A stretch of DNA of 27,073 bases from Methanobacteriota archaeon (GCA_002720055.1 PBGH01000013.1:21313-48385); one strand, 5' to 3'. Positions 16,825 to 24,556 are shown, numbered from the stretch's first letter. Made by a program: numbers and translations. Notes: generated by a model from the sequence alone, not told the origin.

Positions 16825-17370
16825 TTACTCCATATGTATACTGGCGCTGGACACCATCAGAGGTATGCCGACCCACAAGGCACAAGCTAAGTTGCACCCC
16901 AGTTCTACCGGGTTAAGGTAGGGGTCACCAATAAACAACAGACCATTGATCGCTAAACCTGCTGCGCACATGGCCCAAGCAATGTATACCCCGATCCTCC
17001 TCCTCCTCGCGATCAGGGCTCCTGCCATGACGCCTACTATCCCGATGGTGATGACAAAAAGAGAAATAGCAACGAACAAGAGCTCCATTGGTTCACTCTC
17101 TGCCTCGTTGTCCCACCATCCAGGCTGGAGGACGAAATCTGCTGCTATCCCGAGAATAAACAAACCCGCTAGTGTAATTAGGACGGAAAGGATAGAGTAT
17201 GTCACACCCACGACCGGTGGGAGGGGGCTCTTCGGGGTCGGGAATGGGTTCACAACTTGGACGGGGGCTACTGTGTCTGGGGGCGGAGGGGACCACCAGC
17301 CTCCATTCTCTGAATCCTCGACCACGTAATCCCGCTGTCTGGAGATGGTATTGAAATCTGTTTCTGTCAT
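16825..17370 (-). CDS. Four-helix membrane protein with proline-rich N-terminus
   Basis: 181 residues. The first 50 or so are hydrophilic with two Pro-rich patches (WWSPPPPD, PFPTPKSPLPP). Four hydrophobic helices follow: about 52-78, 94-118, 126-145 and 155-175. RARRRR-like basic residues (ARRRRIG) between helices two and three suggest that loop is cytoplasmic. I recognise no family. The start at 17370 has no SD; an AT-rich CTATTC lies about 20-25 bases upstream, compatible with leaderless transcription. It diverges from the MscS gene across 72 bases. Confidence 0.7.
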   Translation of the reverse strand: MTETDFNTISRQRDYVVEDSENGGWWSPPPPDTVAPVQVVNPFPTPKSPLPPVVGVTYSILSVLITLAGLFILGIAADFVLQPGWWDNEAESEPMELLFVAISLFVITIGIVGVMAGALIARRRRIGVYIAWAMCAAGLAINGLLFIGDPYLNPVELGCNLACALWVGIPLMVSSASIHME

Positions 17371-17442
17371 GTTGAAGATTCCAGAATAGATTCATCGTCC
17401 AATAACGGTAACATATTGTGCCGCCTTCTCTGACAATTAGCC

Positions 17443-18330
17443 GTGAGTGGATGCCTTGAAGACTTCCCTAACGAACTAGAGCCGAGTTTCTCTTGTCTTT
17501 CGGATTCTCTATCTTCAGGACCTGCTTCTGGAGTGCTGATACTCGTCATTGGGATTCCAATGATAAGCATAGTCAAGGGATACCTAAGGAAGCTGCTGGA
17601 TAATGTCGACTTTGATGAGGGTCTCGAGAATTTTCTGTTCAGGATCGCGGGAGTGGGTCTTTGGGCTATCGTCCTCTTGACTGCCGCTGACGAATTCGGG
17701 ATCAATGTGACCGGTTTGGTCGTCGGACTTGGGTTCATCGGGCTGGCTGTCGCCTTTGCGGCACAGGATACAGTCGAGAACGTAATCGCAGGAGTATTCA
17801 TCATAGTGGACAGGCCCTTCAGAGAAGGCGAGAGGATACTGTTGCCGAAGAGCCTGGGCGGGACATACTCCAAGTGGGGGGATGTTACCTATATCGGCCT
17901 CAGAACTACAAGGGTTAGGTCAACGGATGGGGTGCTTCTAACCATCCCCAACAAGCTGCTAACAAAGGACGCGGTTGCGAACTTCAGCCATAGTTCTGAC
18001 ATGGAGCTCAGGGTGAGAATTAGGTTGGGGCTGACTGCGACTTGGTCTAATGTTACCAAGGCGGAAGAGATAGTGAAAGATATCTCACAAAACCATCAGG
18101 ATATTGTGTCTAAACCAAAGCCACCAGAGGTAGTCTTGAGGGGTTTTGGGGACCAAGAAGTAGTCATGGAGATACGCTACTACGTTGACAATGCACGTAA
18201 GATGAGGCCATCCAAGTCCTTCTTCGTCACAGAGATACTGAGGAGATTTGAGGAGGAAGGGGTGACTCTAGCTTTCCCAGTGAGGGTGAATATGAACAGC
18301 GAGGTAGATCTGGACGATCTGGGATTTTAG
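17443..18330 (+). CDS. mscS: Small-conductance mechanosensitive channel (MscS family)
   Basis: 295 residues. MscS-type channel relieving osmotic stress. It has a first helix near 30-50, a second near 68-85, the pore helix GLVVGLGFIGLAVAFAAQDTVENVIAGVFIIVDRPF at about 90-125 with its Gly/Ala pattern, the beta domain (GDVTYIGLRTTRVRSTDGVLLTIPN) and the C-terminal alpha/beta domain (LRGFGDQEVVMEIRYYV, LRRFEEEGVTLAFPVR). Shorter than multi-helix relatives, close to core MscS length. Start GTG 17443 has a TATA-like ACATATTGTG about 28 bases upstream; the first 27 residues, with three cysteines/acidic residues, are unusual and could indicate a later start. Confidence 0.93.
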   Translation: MSGCLEDFPNELEPSFSCLSDSLSSGPASGVLILVIGIPMISIVKGYLRKLLDNVDFDEGLENFLFRIAGVGLWAIVLLTAADEFGINVTGLVVGLGFIGLAVAFAAQDTVENVIAGVFIIVDRPFREGERILLPKSLGGTYSKWGDVTYIGLRTTRVRSTDGVLLTIPNKLLTKDAVANFSHSSDMELRVRIRLGLTATWSNVTKAEEIVKDISQNHQDIVSKPKPPEVVLRGFGDQEVVMEIRYYVDNARKMRPSKSFFVTEILRRFEEEGVTLAFPVRVNMNSEVDLDDLGF

Positions 18331-18385
18331 ACATACTCGAAACGGAACAGACTTTAGTCCAGTATTACAATGGCTTTTTGTCGGG

Positions 18386-18401
18386 AGCACTCCTCAGTGC
18401 T
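18386..18401. promoter_or_regulatory. Hairpin directly before the esterase start
   Basis: AGCACT and AGTGCT form a perfect 6-bp stem around a CCTC loop, ending two bases before ATG 18404. A TATA-like TATTACAAT lies some 20 bases further upstream. The site could be an operator at the transcription start or an mRNA structure limiting initiation; either is inference. Confidence 0.3.
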
Positions 18402-18403
18402 AC

Positions 18404-19435
18404 ATGGTCAAGCTGGCCCTAGTTGTCCTTCTCCTTATGTCGGCGAGTCTGTCGGGCTGTCTCGAAGAAGAGGGGGAAATTCCAGAGGAAGAGGAGGGAG
18501 ATGTTGATGGGTCATTTTCTCTTATTGAGGATGGAATTTTTACGTGCATAGAACACGGGAACCTTACGAGATGCTGGCAGACCCATATCCCTGAAAATCT
18601 GGATCCCGAAGAGCCTGTACCGCTGATAATCGATCTGCACGGTTACGCATCGGACTCAACTGCGCACAGGAGGCTATCTTCCTTCGACAGCATAGCCGAT
18701 GAGGAGGGTGCGATTGTGATTTATCCAGATGGAGTCTTGGGATTGAACATGGTGTGGGATCTGGAGGAAAATCAAGCTTGGAACGCCGGTTGGTGTTGTG
18801 CACACTCGGCTCGAGAGGACATAGACGATCGGGGCTTCATCGAGAAAATCGTTAACATCTCTCTCGAAATACACAACATCGACTCAAACAGAGTCTACGC
18901 TTCAGGGTGGTCCAACGGTTGTGCAATGGCACAGAGGCTTGCCATGGAATCTAGCCGTATCTTCGCTGCAGTAGGATGCATGTCAATGTACCTAATTACT
19001 GACCCTGTAGGAGATTATACTCCAATTCCAGTCATGGAAGTGCATGGATTCCTAGATCAAGTAGTTCTCTATGAGAGTACTGCTCTCAGTGTGCCATTCA
19101 ATGAAGAAATGTGGACAAATCCAGAGGCGTACGACACAGGTGCGATAGAGAATATCTACGAATGGGCGGATTACAATGGGTGCCCTGGTCAATTGGAGAC
19201 CTTCGAGCTGAATGGACTTTATTCAGTTCAGGGTTTTGAAAATTGCGAGAATGGTACGTCGATAAGACTGATGACGATTTATGTTGCACAGCACAATCCA
19301 TATTCGAATGACGTTGATGACGGATCGATAATCGGTAACGGATATATCGGAACTCAAGGTTTGGTAGAATCCAGCCACATAGTCTGGGACTTCATTAGCC
19401 AGTACTCAAAGGATGGACAGTCAATTTCTCCCTAG
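18404..19435 (+). CDS. Secreted lipoprotein esterase, PHB-depolymerase/LpqC-like
   Basis: 343 residues. The lipoprotein signal peptide ends in lipobox LSGC (Cys about residue 19), followed by a strongly acidic linker (EEEGEIPEEEEGDVD). The body is an alpha/beta hydrolase of the LpqC/polyhydroxybutyrate depolymerase group (COG3509, CE1-related). It shows PLIIDLHGYASDS with the oxyanion HG, VIYPDGV, NAGWCCAHSAREDIDDRGFI, the nucleophile YASGWSNGCAMAQRLA, Asp in MEVHGFLDQVV, and a likely His in SSHIVWDFI near the C-terminus. Probable role is extracellular hydrolysis of polyester or feruloyl-type esters; the substrate is open. Single gene, flanked by MscS upstream and a 140-base gap downstream. 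Confidence 0.88.
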   Translation: MVKLALVVLLLMSASLSGCLEEEGEIPEEEEGDVDGSFSLIEDGIFTCIEHGNLTRCWQTHIPENLDPEEPVPLIIDLHGYASDSTAHRRLSSFDSIADEEGAIVIYPDGVLGLNMVWDLEENQAWNAGWCCAHSAREDIDDRGFIEKIVNISLEIHNIDSNRVYASGWSNGCAMAQRLAMESSRIFAAVGCMSMYLITDPVGDYTPIPVMEVHGFLDQVVLYESTALSVPFNEEMWTNPEAYDTGAIENIYEWADYNGCPGQLETFELNGLYSVQGFENCENGTSIRLMTIYVAQHNPYSNDVDDGSIIGNGYIGTQGLVESSHIVWDFISQYSKDGQSISP

Positions 19436-19529
19436 AGTATAGCTCCTCCTATCGGCCTTCCAGATACTCGGAGAATCAGCGTAAAGACCAGGTTTCATTG
19501 CTAAATGCGTCATGAGACCGGATTATGAA

Positions 19530-19547
19530 ACATATTTTCAAATATGT
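19530..19547. repeat. 8-bp inverted repeat in promoter region of small membrane protein
   Basis: ACATATTT and AAATATGT surround TC, a perfect 8-bp inverted repeat centred 39 bases before ATG 19578. The AT-rich right arm could be the TATA element itself, so a protein bound to the repeat would occlude it. The remaining gap (19436-19529) shows no gene. Confidence 0.35.
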
Positions 19548-19577
19548 AAGGCGTACATTCCCGATTAGGTGACCGAG

Positions 19578-19757
19578 ATGAAGGGACAAATAGCAAATAT
19601 AGGATTAGCAGCAAGTGCGATATCAATTGTGGCATCAATTTACATTTATACCACATATGATGGCGGAAATACCGATTTGGGGATTTTCGTAGGTTTGTGG
19701 GCTCCAACACTGATTCTATTCTCACAGGAAATAGACAAAATAATGAATGGCGAGTAG
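19578..19757 (+). CDS. Small two-helix membrane protein
   Basis: 59 residues: a helix at about 6-25 (IANIGLAASAISIVASIYIYTT cut short by YDGGN) and a second at about 32-48 (LGIFVGLWAPTLILF), with a charged tail EIDKIMNGE. No family recognised. AGGTGA lies about six bases before ATG 19578; the frame also opens at GTG 19569. The codon pattern and membrane plan support a real gene, but small size limits certainty. A terminator-like hairpin follows, so it is probably monocistronic. Confidence 0.58.
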   Translation: MKGQIANIGLAASAISIVASIYIYTTYDGGNTDLGIFVGLWAPTLILFSQEIDKIMNGE

Positions 19758-19821
19758 TAAAATATACACTCTGCCGTGAGGGAATTAATTCCACTCATGA
19801 ACTACCTGTCAATCTCTGATT

Positions 19822-19853
19822 TGATCACAGCTGCTGTGGATCAGTCGTTTTTT
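19822..19853 (+). terminator. Hairpin followed by T6, terminator-like
   Basis: TGAT-CACAGC and GCTGTG-G-ATCA pair around a single T (one bulged G), ending at 19843, and TTTTTT follows at 19848-19853. This lies between the small membrane protein and the polytopic protein. T-runs drive termination in archaea; the stem makes this look like a bacterial intrinsic terminator. A loop of one base would in practice open by one or two pairs. Confidence 0.5.
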
Positions 19854-19858
19854 CAGGC

Positions 19859-19868
19859 AAAATTAATG
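19859..19868 (+). promoter_or_regulatory. TATA-like box for the 437-residue membrane protein
   Basis: AAAATTAATG is centred about 28 bases before ATG 19892, with no SD before that ATG, as expected of a leaderless archaeal promoter placed directly after the terminator-like hairpin. Confidence 0.42.
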
Positions 19869-19891
19869 TCGTTATTGACCATGGTTGAGCC

Positions 19892-21205
19892 ATGTCAGAG
19901 GAGAACCTTCTGTCCATCGCAGGTCTTCTGTCATTCTTCTTGGGGACTATTTCCCTCTATCTCGTGTACAGATCGAATCATCTGAGATGGAATGAGAAAG
20001 CCGCTGGATACATCCTATCTTGGATTTTCTTAGTCAAGGCCGTCTCATATCCATGCGACGCATATGTTCTGCAGATTACCAATGGGGGTGTAGATTTTGT
20101 CCAGCCTTGGGAATACTTCTACGCACTCTCGAATCTGCAGAATTTTGTATTCATGCCCCTATGTTTCGCTCTCTCTCTGGTGTTTCCTGTCTCGGTTTTG
20201 AGGACTAAAAATCAGATAAAAATCGCTCTGCTGGTGTTTACCTTCCTAGTTTCTTACAGAGTCATAGTGTATGTTTCCGTCGGTGTCAATTCTCTGGAGC
20301 TGGTTGGTCTAGAGTATATTCTAACTACCATAATTTGGACTTCGAATTATGTACATTTCAAGATCAAGAACCTCCATGAGCCAAATAAAGGAAACGGGCG
20401 AATCGCAAACATAAGCGCGCTGCTACTGATGCTGCACACGGGGTTCAATTGGTTTGTTTGGGTTGGGGTATTTACCAGATCTGACTACTTCTACTTCGAG
20501 GACGTTAGATTGGGATTGGATGAGAGCGGATCATTTTCCGAGTATTTCTGGCTTCTCTCTCTAACAATCTCAATTTGTGGAGCAATTTGCATAGTGATCA
20601 CATCCCTAGGGATATTCTATCTGAATGGGGAGATAGATGGGGTAGGGATTGCTGCATTGACGTATCTGTCCCTAGGGGTCGTGACACACTTCGTTTACCT
20701 TTCCGGCGCTGGAGCAACTGCTTGGTTCTTCACCGCTGAGGACAATTTGACCAGCACTTGGAACATCTTTACCAGACAGGCACACTATACTATAGGAAGG
20801 CCGGTGATTGCAATGATTATACTGCTCCAGTATGGTATCTACGACTTGAGTGACACGAGGAATTATGCAATAGCGAAGACACAATCTATCCTGATAATAG
20901 TCATAGCGACCGCGGCTCTCATGGAAATGGTGCAGTTGGTCCTACCGATCGACCAAACCCTATCTGCTGGTTTCCTGGGGATTTTCATTGCTCTCGGCCT
21001 TGGGTGGGAGGAGAAAACGTTCCACGGAGTTGCCACCAACCCGAGGAGAGTGAGTGAGATGCTAGCTGGAAGCGAATGGGACGCTCCAGAGGTTGACATT
21101 TCGGACAGAGCATACAACAGCTTCAACATATCATTAGCAATCTTCGTGCTGCTATCTGTTTTCCTAGCCTACGTGGTTGATGTCTCTAATGTGTTAGTTG
21201 TCTGA
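19892..21205 (+). CDS. Large polytopic membrane protein, unknown function
   Basis: 437 residues with about ten or eleven hydrophobic helices spread over the whole chain; the first starts at residue 7 and the last ends at the C-terminus (ISLAIFVLLSVFLAYVVDV). A hydrophilic stretch from about 375 to 410 (EEKTFHGVATNPRRVSEMLAG) lies before the last helix. No transporter, kinase or respiratory-complex signature is visible. It reads as a lineage-specific membrane protein, perhaps sensory (several Trp/Tyr in membrane segments), but this is speculation. The next gene begins 14 bases downstream on the same strand, so the two may act together. Confidence 0.72.
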   Translation: MSEENLLSIAGLLSFFLGTISLYLVYRSNHLRWNEKAAGYILSWIFLVKAVSYPCDAYVLQITNGGVDFVQPWEYFYALSNLQNFVFMPLCFALSLVFPVSVLRTKNQIKIALLVFTFLVSYRVIVYVSVGVNSLELVGLEYILTTIIWTSNYVHFKIKNLHEPNKGNGRIANISALLLMLHTGFNWFVWVGVFTRSDYFYFEDVRLGLDESGSFSEYFWLLSLTISICGAICIVITSLGIFYLNGEIDGVGIAALTYLSLGVVTHFVYLSGAGATAWFFTAEDNLTSTWNIFTRQAHYTIGRPVIAMIILLQYGIYDLSDTRNYAIAKTQSILIIVIATAALMEMVQLVLPIDQTLSAGFLGIFIALGLGWEEKTFHGVATNPRRVSEMLAGSEWDAPEVDISDRAYNSFNISLAIFVLLSVFLAYVVDVSNVLVV

Positions 21206-21219
21206 TATGAGTTGATTTT

Positions 21220-21924
21220 TTGAAAATTGGAACCAGTTACCTGTCGTTGATCCTTTCAAGTAAAGAGTCTAGGCCGTTGATATTTGCCATGCTGACCATG
21301 TTTTTGCTTACGAGTGCTTACCAGACCTCGGTATTCTACTACTTTAAGTCGGAAGAGATAATCGGGAAATATGACGTCCCATCGTGGGACATCTCATTCG
21401 AGAACTCGGATTTGAACACGGAAGAAACCCAGATAATTGCGGATGGTACTACTACCTCATATTATCTTGACATTGATGACTCCACCATTATGGAGCAGTC
21501 CTATGTTGGGTTCCTCAATGTAGTGGTGAGTTATGATGAGACCTCGGACAACTTCGCAGATCCGTGTGATTTCGTGAGTGTGAATCTAAGACCTGAGGGA
21601 ATTGTAGCGGAGTGGGACAACGAGAACAACACCCTCTCCGGAAGCAGTGATCAGTGCACGGACATCTTGCTATTCGTCCAGATTTACCCTTCATTCGATG
21701 GGGCGAATGTGACGGTAGAGTCCGAGACCGCTGACGAAGCATTGGCGCTTTGGTCAAACAAAACGTATGGCATGGGAGAGTTGAATCTTGAGGTCGAAGT
21801 AAACACCCAACAGAGAGTCGAGGGGCCGATTCCGACACAACAGGACGAGGAGGAGTCGGTCACTGTGAATTGGGGAATCACCACCTTTGTGCCTACTGCA
21901 GTAGTGGTGGAGGGTTCTGGCTAG
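21220..21924 (+). CDS. Membrane-anchored acidic extracellular protein
   Basis: 234 residues. One N-terminal hydrophobic segment (about residues 19-38) anchors an acidic, Thr/Ser-rich, strand-rich domain (YDVPSWDISFENSDLNTEE, SYVGFLNVVVSYDE, DILLFVQIYPSF, NVTVESETAD, ELNLEVEVNTQQRV). Cysteines in DPCDFVSV and SDQCTDI may be paired. The chain ends hydrophobic (TTFVPTAVVVEGSG). TTG 21220 is the first start in the open frame, 14 bases after the polytopic protein's stop; a downstream ATG at 21283 would cut into the anchor. I know no family. Probably a partner of the preceding membrane protein. Confidence 0.65.
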   Translation: MKIGTSYLSLILSSKESRPLIFAMLTMFLLTSAYQTSVFYYFKSEEIIGKYDVPSWDISFENSDLNTEETQIIADGTTTSYYLDIDDSTIMEQSYVGFLNVVVSYDETSDNFADPCDFVSVNLRPEGIVAEWDNENNTLSGSSDQCTDILLFVQIYPSFDGANVTVESETADEALALWSNKTYGMGELNLEVEVNTQQRVEGPIPTQQDEEESVTVNWGITTFVPTAVVVEGSG

Positions 21925-21989
21925 CCCCACGATAAATTCAGAGTACGGGATGACGCATAAATCAAATGCAGACCCACTATGGGTCGGTT

Positions 21990-22322
21990 ATGGGGAGATG
22001 GCCGTATCTCGGTGCGGCGATAATTTCTGAGATAATTGCAACATCATCGCTGAAATCATCTGAGAATTTCACGAATTTGCTCCCATCTCTAGTGGTGGTG
22101 ATAGGATACTCTGCTGCATTCTACTTCTTGGCTGTCTCACTCGATGAAATACCAGTCGGGGTGGCATACTCAATCTGGTCTGGAGTCGGGATTGTCGGGA
22201 TCGCAATCATCTCAATGATCGTGTATGGGCAGCGTCCTGATTTGGGTGCGGTTATCGGAATGGGGCTAATCATCGCAGGAATAGTTGTAATGCGGATTTA
22301 CAGTGACATGGCGATGGAATGA
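21990..22322 (+). CDS. Small multidrug resistance (SMR/EmrE) family transporter
   Basis: 110 residues, exactly EmrE length, with four helices. Helix one, MGRWPYLGAAIISEIIATSSLKSS, puts the conserved proton/substrate-coupling glutamate at residue 14 as in EmrE. Then SLVVVIGYSAAFYFLAVSLDEIPVGVAYSIWSGVGIVGIA includes the family's Tyr, AY-x-W-G-like motif and GxG (here WSGVG), and helix four is the dimerisation-type segment (GAVIGMGLIIAGIVVM). ATG 21990 fits the family; an in-frame ATG at 21966 adds eight residues. Proton-coupled export of cationic compounds or, in the Gdx branch, guanidinium is expected; the branch cannot be assigned here. Confidence 0.92.
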   Translation: MGRWPYLGAAIISEIIATSSLKSSENFTNLLPSLVVVIGYSAAFYFLAVSLDEIPVGVAYSIWSGVGIVGIAIISMIVYGQRPDLGAVIGMGLIIAGIVVMRIYSDMAME

Positions 22323-22380
22323 TGCCTGGGTGTTATATTTCCGCAAGAAGGAATTCCGGGACTATTAATTTAGACACCTC

Positions 22381-22390
22381 TAAATAATAA
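22381..22390 (+). promoter_or_regulatory. TATA-like box for the cysteine-rich micropeptide
   Basis: TAAATAATAA is centred about 23 bases before ATG 22408, with no SD before the ATG. A second AT-rich element (TATTAATTTA, 22363-22372) lies further upstream. The spacing fits a leaderless archaeal transcript beginning at or near the micropeptide's start codon. Confidence 0.45.
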
Positions 22391-22407
22391 TCAGTTGGTC
22401 GGGAATC

Positions 22408-22473
22408 ATGCCCTGTGCCTGTTGTGACTGTGACCCGTGTGGTCCTAGCTGTTCGTGCGATGGATGCTGTTGA
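22408..22473 (+). CDS. 21-residue cysteine-rich micropeptide, metallothionein-like
   Basis: A complete frame ATG...TGA of 22 codons encoding 21 residues, nine of them cysteine, in the order MPCACCDCDPC then GPSCSCDGCC. The other residues are almost only Asp, Gly, Pro, Ser and Ala; there are no aromatic, basic or large hydrophobic residues. The C-x-C, CC and C-x2-C spacings are those of metal-thiolate peptides, so binding of Zn, Cu or Cd is the natural hypothesis. It sits alone in a 276-base gap between the SMR transporter and a thioesterase, with a TATA-like box at leaderless spacing. It is too short for routine gene calling. Chance is possible for so short a frame, but nine Cys codons in 21 with a placed promoter are hard to dismiss. 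Confidence 0.5.
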   Translation: MPCACCDCDPCGPSCSCDGCC

Positions 22474-22598
22474 ATCGAACTGCTACCCGTTGGAAGACAT
22501 ATTCAACATCATCTAGTGATGCCAAGATATTGAATCGGTGCTTATTTCGTGGACATTATACAACTGTGAAAATAATTTGCTTCATCGTGAGTTTCGTG
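22474..22598. other. Gap without a recognised gene
   Basis: AT-rich spacer between the cysteine-rich micropeptide and the convergent thioesterase gene. I see only very short frames, no tRNA-like cloverleaf and no strong hairpin. Confidence 0.5.
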
Positions 22599-23033
22599 CT
22601 ATACAGCTGATTCTAACGCAATGATTCTAGATCTGAGAGAATCCGAAATCGGTGTTGACTTCCCGGTTGAGTAGTCGCACAAGACACCACTTGCCGAGCC
22701 TGTTGCGACCAAGCCTCCCCCCCTATCAGTGCTGGTAATCTTGTAATCCATATCGAATGAAGAGTTGCCCAATCTTGTGATTGTGGTTTGTACAACTACA
22801 GTGTCCGGATATACTACTGGTAGTAAGAAATCCGCCTTTATCGCCGCAAGTATCGGTCCTATGTTTTCTGATTCCAGAATATCCATCATTCCGCATTCAT
22901 CAAAATATGCCATCCTAGCTGTCTCCATCCAAGTTAAGAAAACGGTGTGGTTGACGTGATTCAGCGCGTCCATATCCCCCCATTGGACTGTTATTTCCAT
23001 TGAGATTGGCCAGTTTCCGAGAGGTTGATCCAT
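22599..23033 (-). CDS. Acyl-CoA thioesterase, 4HBT hotdog fold
   Basis: 144 residues of a hotdog-fold thioesterase of the 4-hydroxybenzoyl-CoA/YbgC type. The diagnostic active-site region VQWGDMDALNHVNHTVFLTWMETARMAYF contains the catalytic-type Asp and HVNH. It is followed by the long helix, then strands ILAAIKADFLLPVVYPDTVVVQTTITRLGNSSFDMDYKI and LVATGSASGVLCDYSTGK. It would hydrolyse acyl-CoA or acyl-carrier thioesters; the chain length is not readable. ATG 23033 has a CTAATAG TATA-like element about 25 bases upstream on the minus strand and no SD, so it is probably leaderless. An internal ATG at 23000 is another possible start. Confidence 0.92.
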   Translation of the reverse strand: MDQPLGNWPISMEITVQWGDMDALNHVNHTVFLTWMETARMAYFDECGMMDILESENIGPILAAIKADFLLPVVYPDTVVVQTTITRLGNSSFDMDYKITSTDRGGGLVATGSASGVLCDYSTGKSTPISDSLRSRIIALESAV

Positions 23034-23198
23034 GATTTACAGAGAGGGGGCCCACTATTAGATGTATACAGAATATCCATTCCAAGGCTGGGAAATAATG
23101 GATACGGGTGAAGAAAGAACGAGGCCAATGATGTGTAGCCATACGATGTGGAATGAAACTAAACATCATCTTATTTGCGAATCTCCAGTGCAAGGCAT

Positions 23199-24098
23199 AT
23201 GAGTACCAGGAGCGGCGATTACCGTTTAACTGGAATAGTGATCGTCGCAGTACTGCTGATCGTTGGCTTGGTTCTGAGTGCGGTAGATGCTAATTCTGCA
23301 AGCTTCAGTGGACTCCCCTCAGTGGTCTGGTGTGCCATAGTTATCTTTGGAGTCCAGTGGATGGCATGGATTCCAGCCTCCATTGGCCAGACCGAGAGAT
23401 TCTACGATCTCACTGGCGGGGCGACTTACCTCGCAGTCGTCGCGTTCAGCCTTTGGGCCGGCTCTGAGTCCGGGAGGATTGGCTCCAGAGAATTGTTAAT
23501 CAGCACTCTAGTCGCTATTTGGTCAGTCCGTCTGTCCGGATTTCTGTTTCTTCGGATACACCACAAGGGGAAGGATGGACGGTTCGACGATCTGAAAACC
23601 TCCCCAGTGAGGTTCCTGGTCCCCTGGACTGTGCAAGGACTCTGGATCTTCCTGACTGCTAATGTCGTTATCGTCATCAACAGCCAATCGGGACCATCCC
23701 CCCCTCTGGGAATGTGGGATGGTATCGGACTTGCCATCTGGGTTCTAGGTTTCAGTATCGAGGTTTTGGCAGATTCGCAGAAGGCTAATTTCAACTCCAA
23801 TCCTGAGAACGAGGGTAAGTGGATAGACCAAGGCCTCTGGTCCCGCTGCAGGCATCCAAACTATCTGGGCGAGATCATGCTATGGACGGGTGTTGCCGTC
23901 TTTGGACTGGCCTGCTTTGAGGGACTAGAGCGGGTCGCATGGATATCCCCCATCTTCGTCTACCTACTTCTGACCAGAGTCAGCGGGATCCCGATACTAG
24001 ATAGGCGGGCATTAGAGAAGTGGGGTGACGATAGCGAGTACAGAGGATATAGGGATAGAGTGCCTGCCTTATTCCCACTCCTTGTCAATAGAGATTAG
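23199..24098 (+). CDS. DUF1295 / steroid 5-alpha-reductase-like membrane protein
   Basis: 299 residues with about seven hydrophobic helices. It matches DUF1295 (PF06966), related to steroid 5-alpha reductases and isoprenylcysteine methyltransferases: QTERFYDLTGG, LLISTLVAIWSVRLSGFLFLRI, the basic KDGRFDDLK, IEVLADSQKANF, and the signature GLWSRCRHPNYLGEIMLW that binds cofactor. It ends LEKWGDDSEYRGYRDRVPALFPL. Likely an NADPH-dependent reductase or methyltransferase acting on a lipid, unproven. ATG 23199 is preferred over TTG 23175, with AAGG shortly upstream and an AT-rich CTTATTTG at about 26 bases. Confidence 0.88.
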   Translation: MSTRSGDYRLTGIVIVAVLLIVGLVLSAVDANSASFSGLPSVVWCAIVIFGVQWMAWIPASIGQTERFYDLTGGATYLAVVAFSLWAGSESGRIGSRELLISTLVAIWSVRLSGFLFLRIHHKGKDGRFDDLKTSPVRFLVPWTVQGLWIFLTANVVIVINSQSGPSPPLGMWDGIGLAIWVLGFSIEVLADSQKANFNSNPENEGKWIDQGLWSRCRHPNYLGEIMLWTGVAVFGLACFEGLERVAWISPIFVYLLLTRVSGIPILDRRALEKWGDDSEYRGYRDRVPALFPLLVNRD

Positions 24099-24166
24099 TG
24101 ATCTTTCCAAAGGGTGAAATGGGGACACTATGGCATATTCAAATAGCAAATTCTTCTGGTCATTCC

Positions 24167-24556
24167 ATGAGCAAGAAATACTTCGTTAATTTTGTATCAG
24201 AACCTAAGAATGATATTTTGAAAACTGTAGTGGGAATAGCGTGTACAGCTAGAGCAATTGCTGAAGGCCATGAGGTGAGCGTTTTTTTCGCGGCTTCTGG
24301 GACTAGGTTGCTAGATTCCGAATTTATCAAAGAGTTAGATGAGGAAATGGGCCCTGATTCAAAGGCAGTAACAGAATTGATGGGAGCTATCACATCTAAG
24401 GCTACCCTCTATTGTTCATTTGCTTCTGTAAAAGCAACACTCGGATACAGTGAGGGGGATGGGGCCCTAATAGTTCCCGATGACAAAATCAAGTGGAGTG
24501 GGCCTCCGGGTGTTATTGAGTTAAGCTCGGCATCTGAAATACAACTAATGTATTGA
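24167..24556 (+). CDS. DsrE/F-like small protein
   Basis: 129 residues with a flavodoxin-like DsrE plan: strand YFVNFVSEPKND, helix VVGIACTARAIAEGHEVSVFF, loop AASGTRLLDSEF, and a later strand ATLYCSFASVKATLGY and C-terminal DDKIKWSGPPGVIELSSA. One cysteine is in the first helix and another at TLYCSF; the latter is near where DsrE-type proteins carry a reactive cysteine, so a role in sulfur transfer is possible. ATG 24167 is preferred to the upstream open frame (24098) because it begins the first strand and has AT-rich TTCAAATAG about 25 bases upstream. The family match is moderate. Confidence 0.72.
   Translation: MSKKYFVNFVSEPKNDILKTVVGIACTARAIAEGHEVSVFFAASGTRLLDSEFIKELDEEMGPDSKAVTELMGAITSKATLYCSFASVKATLGYSEGDGALIVPDDKIKWSGPPGVIELSSASEIQLMY

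Noticed and set aside
17443..17530. Lipobox-like SGC at the start of the MscS protein
   Set aside because: It lies at residues 2-4 with no preceding hydrophobic signal segment, so it cannot be a lipoprotein signal.
19510..19794. 94-codon minus-strand frame opposite the small two-helix protein
   Set aside because: Its translation is low in membrane or domain character and the sense frame has an SD, two clean helices and a following terminator-like hairpin.
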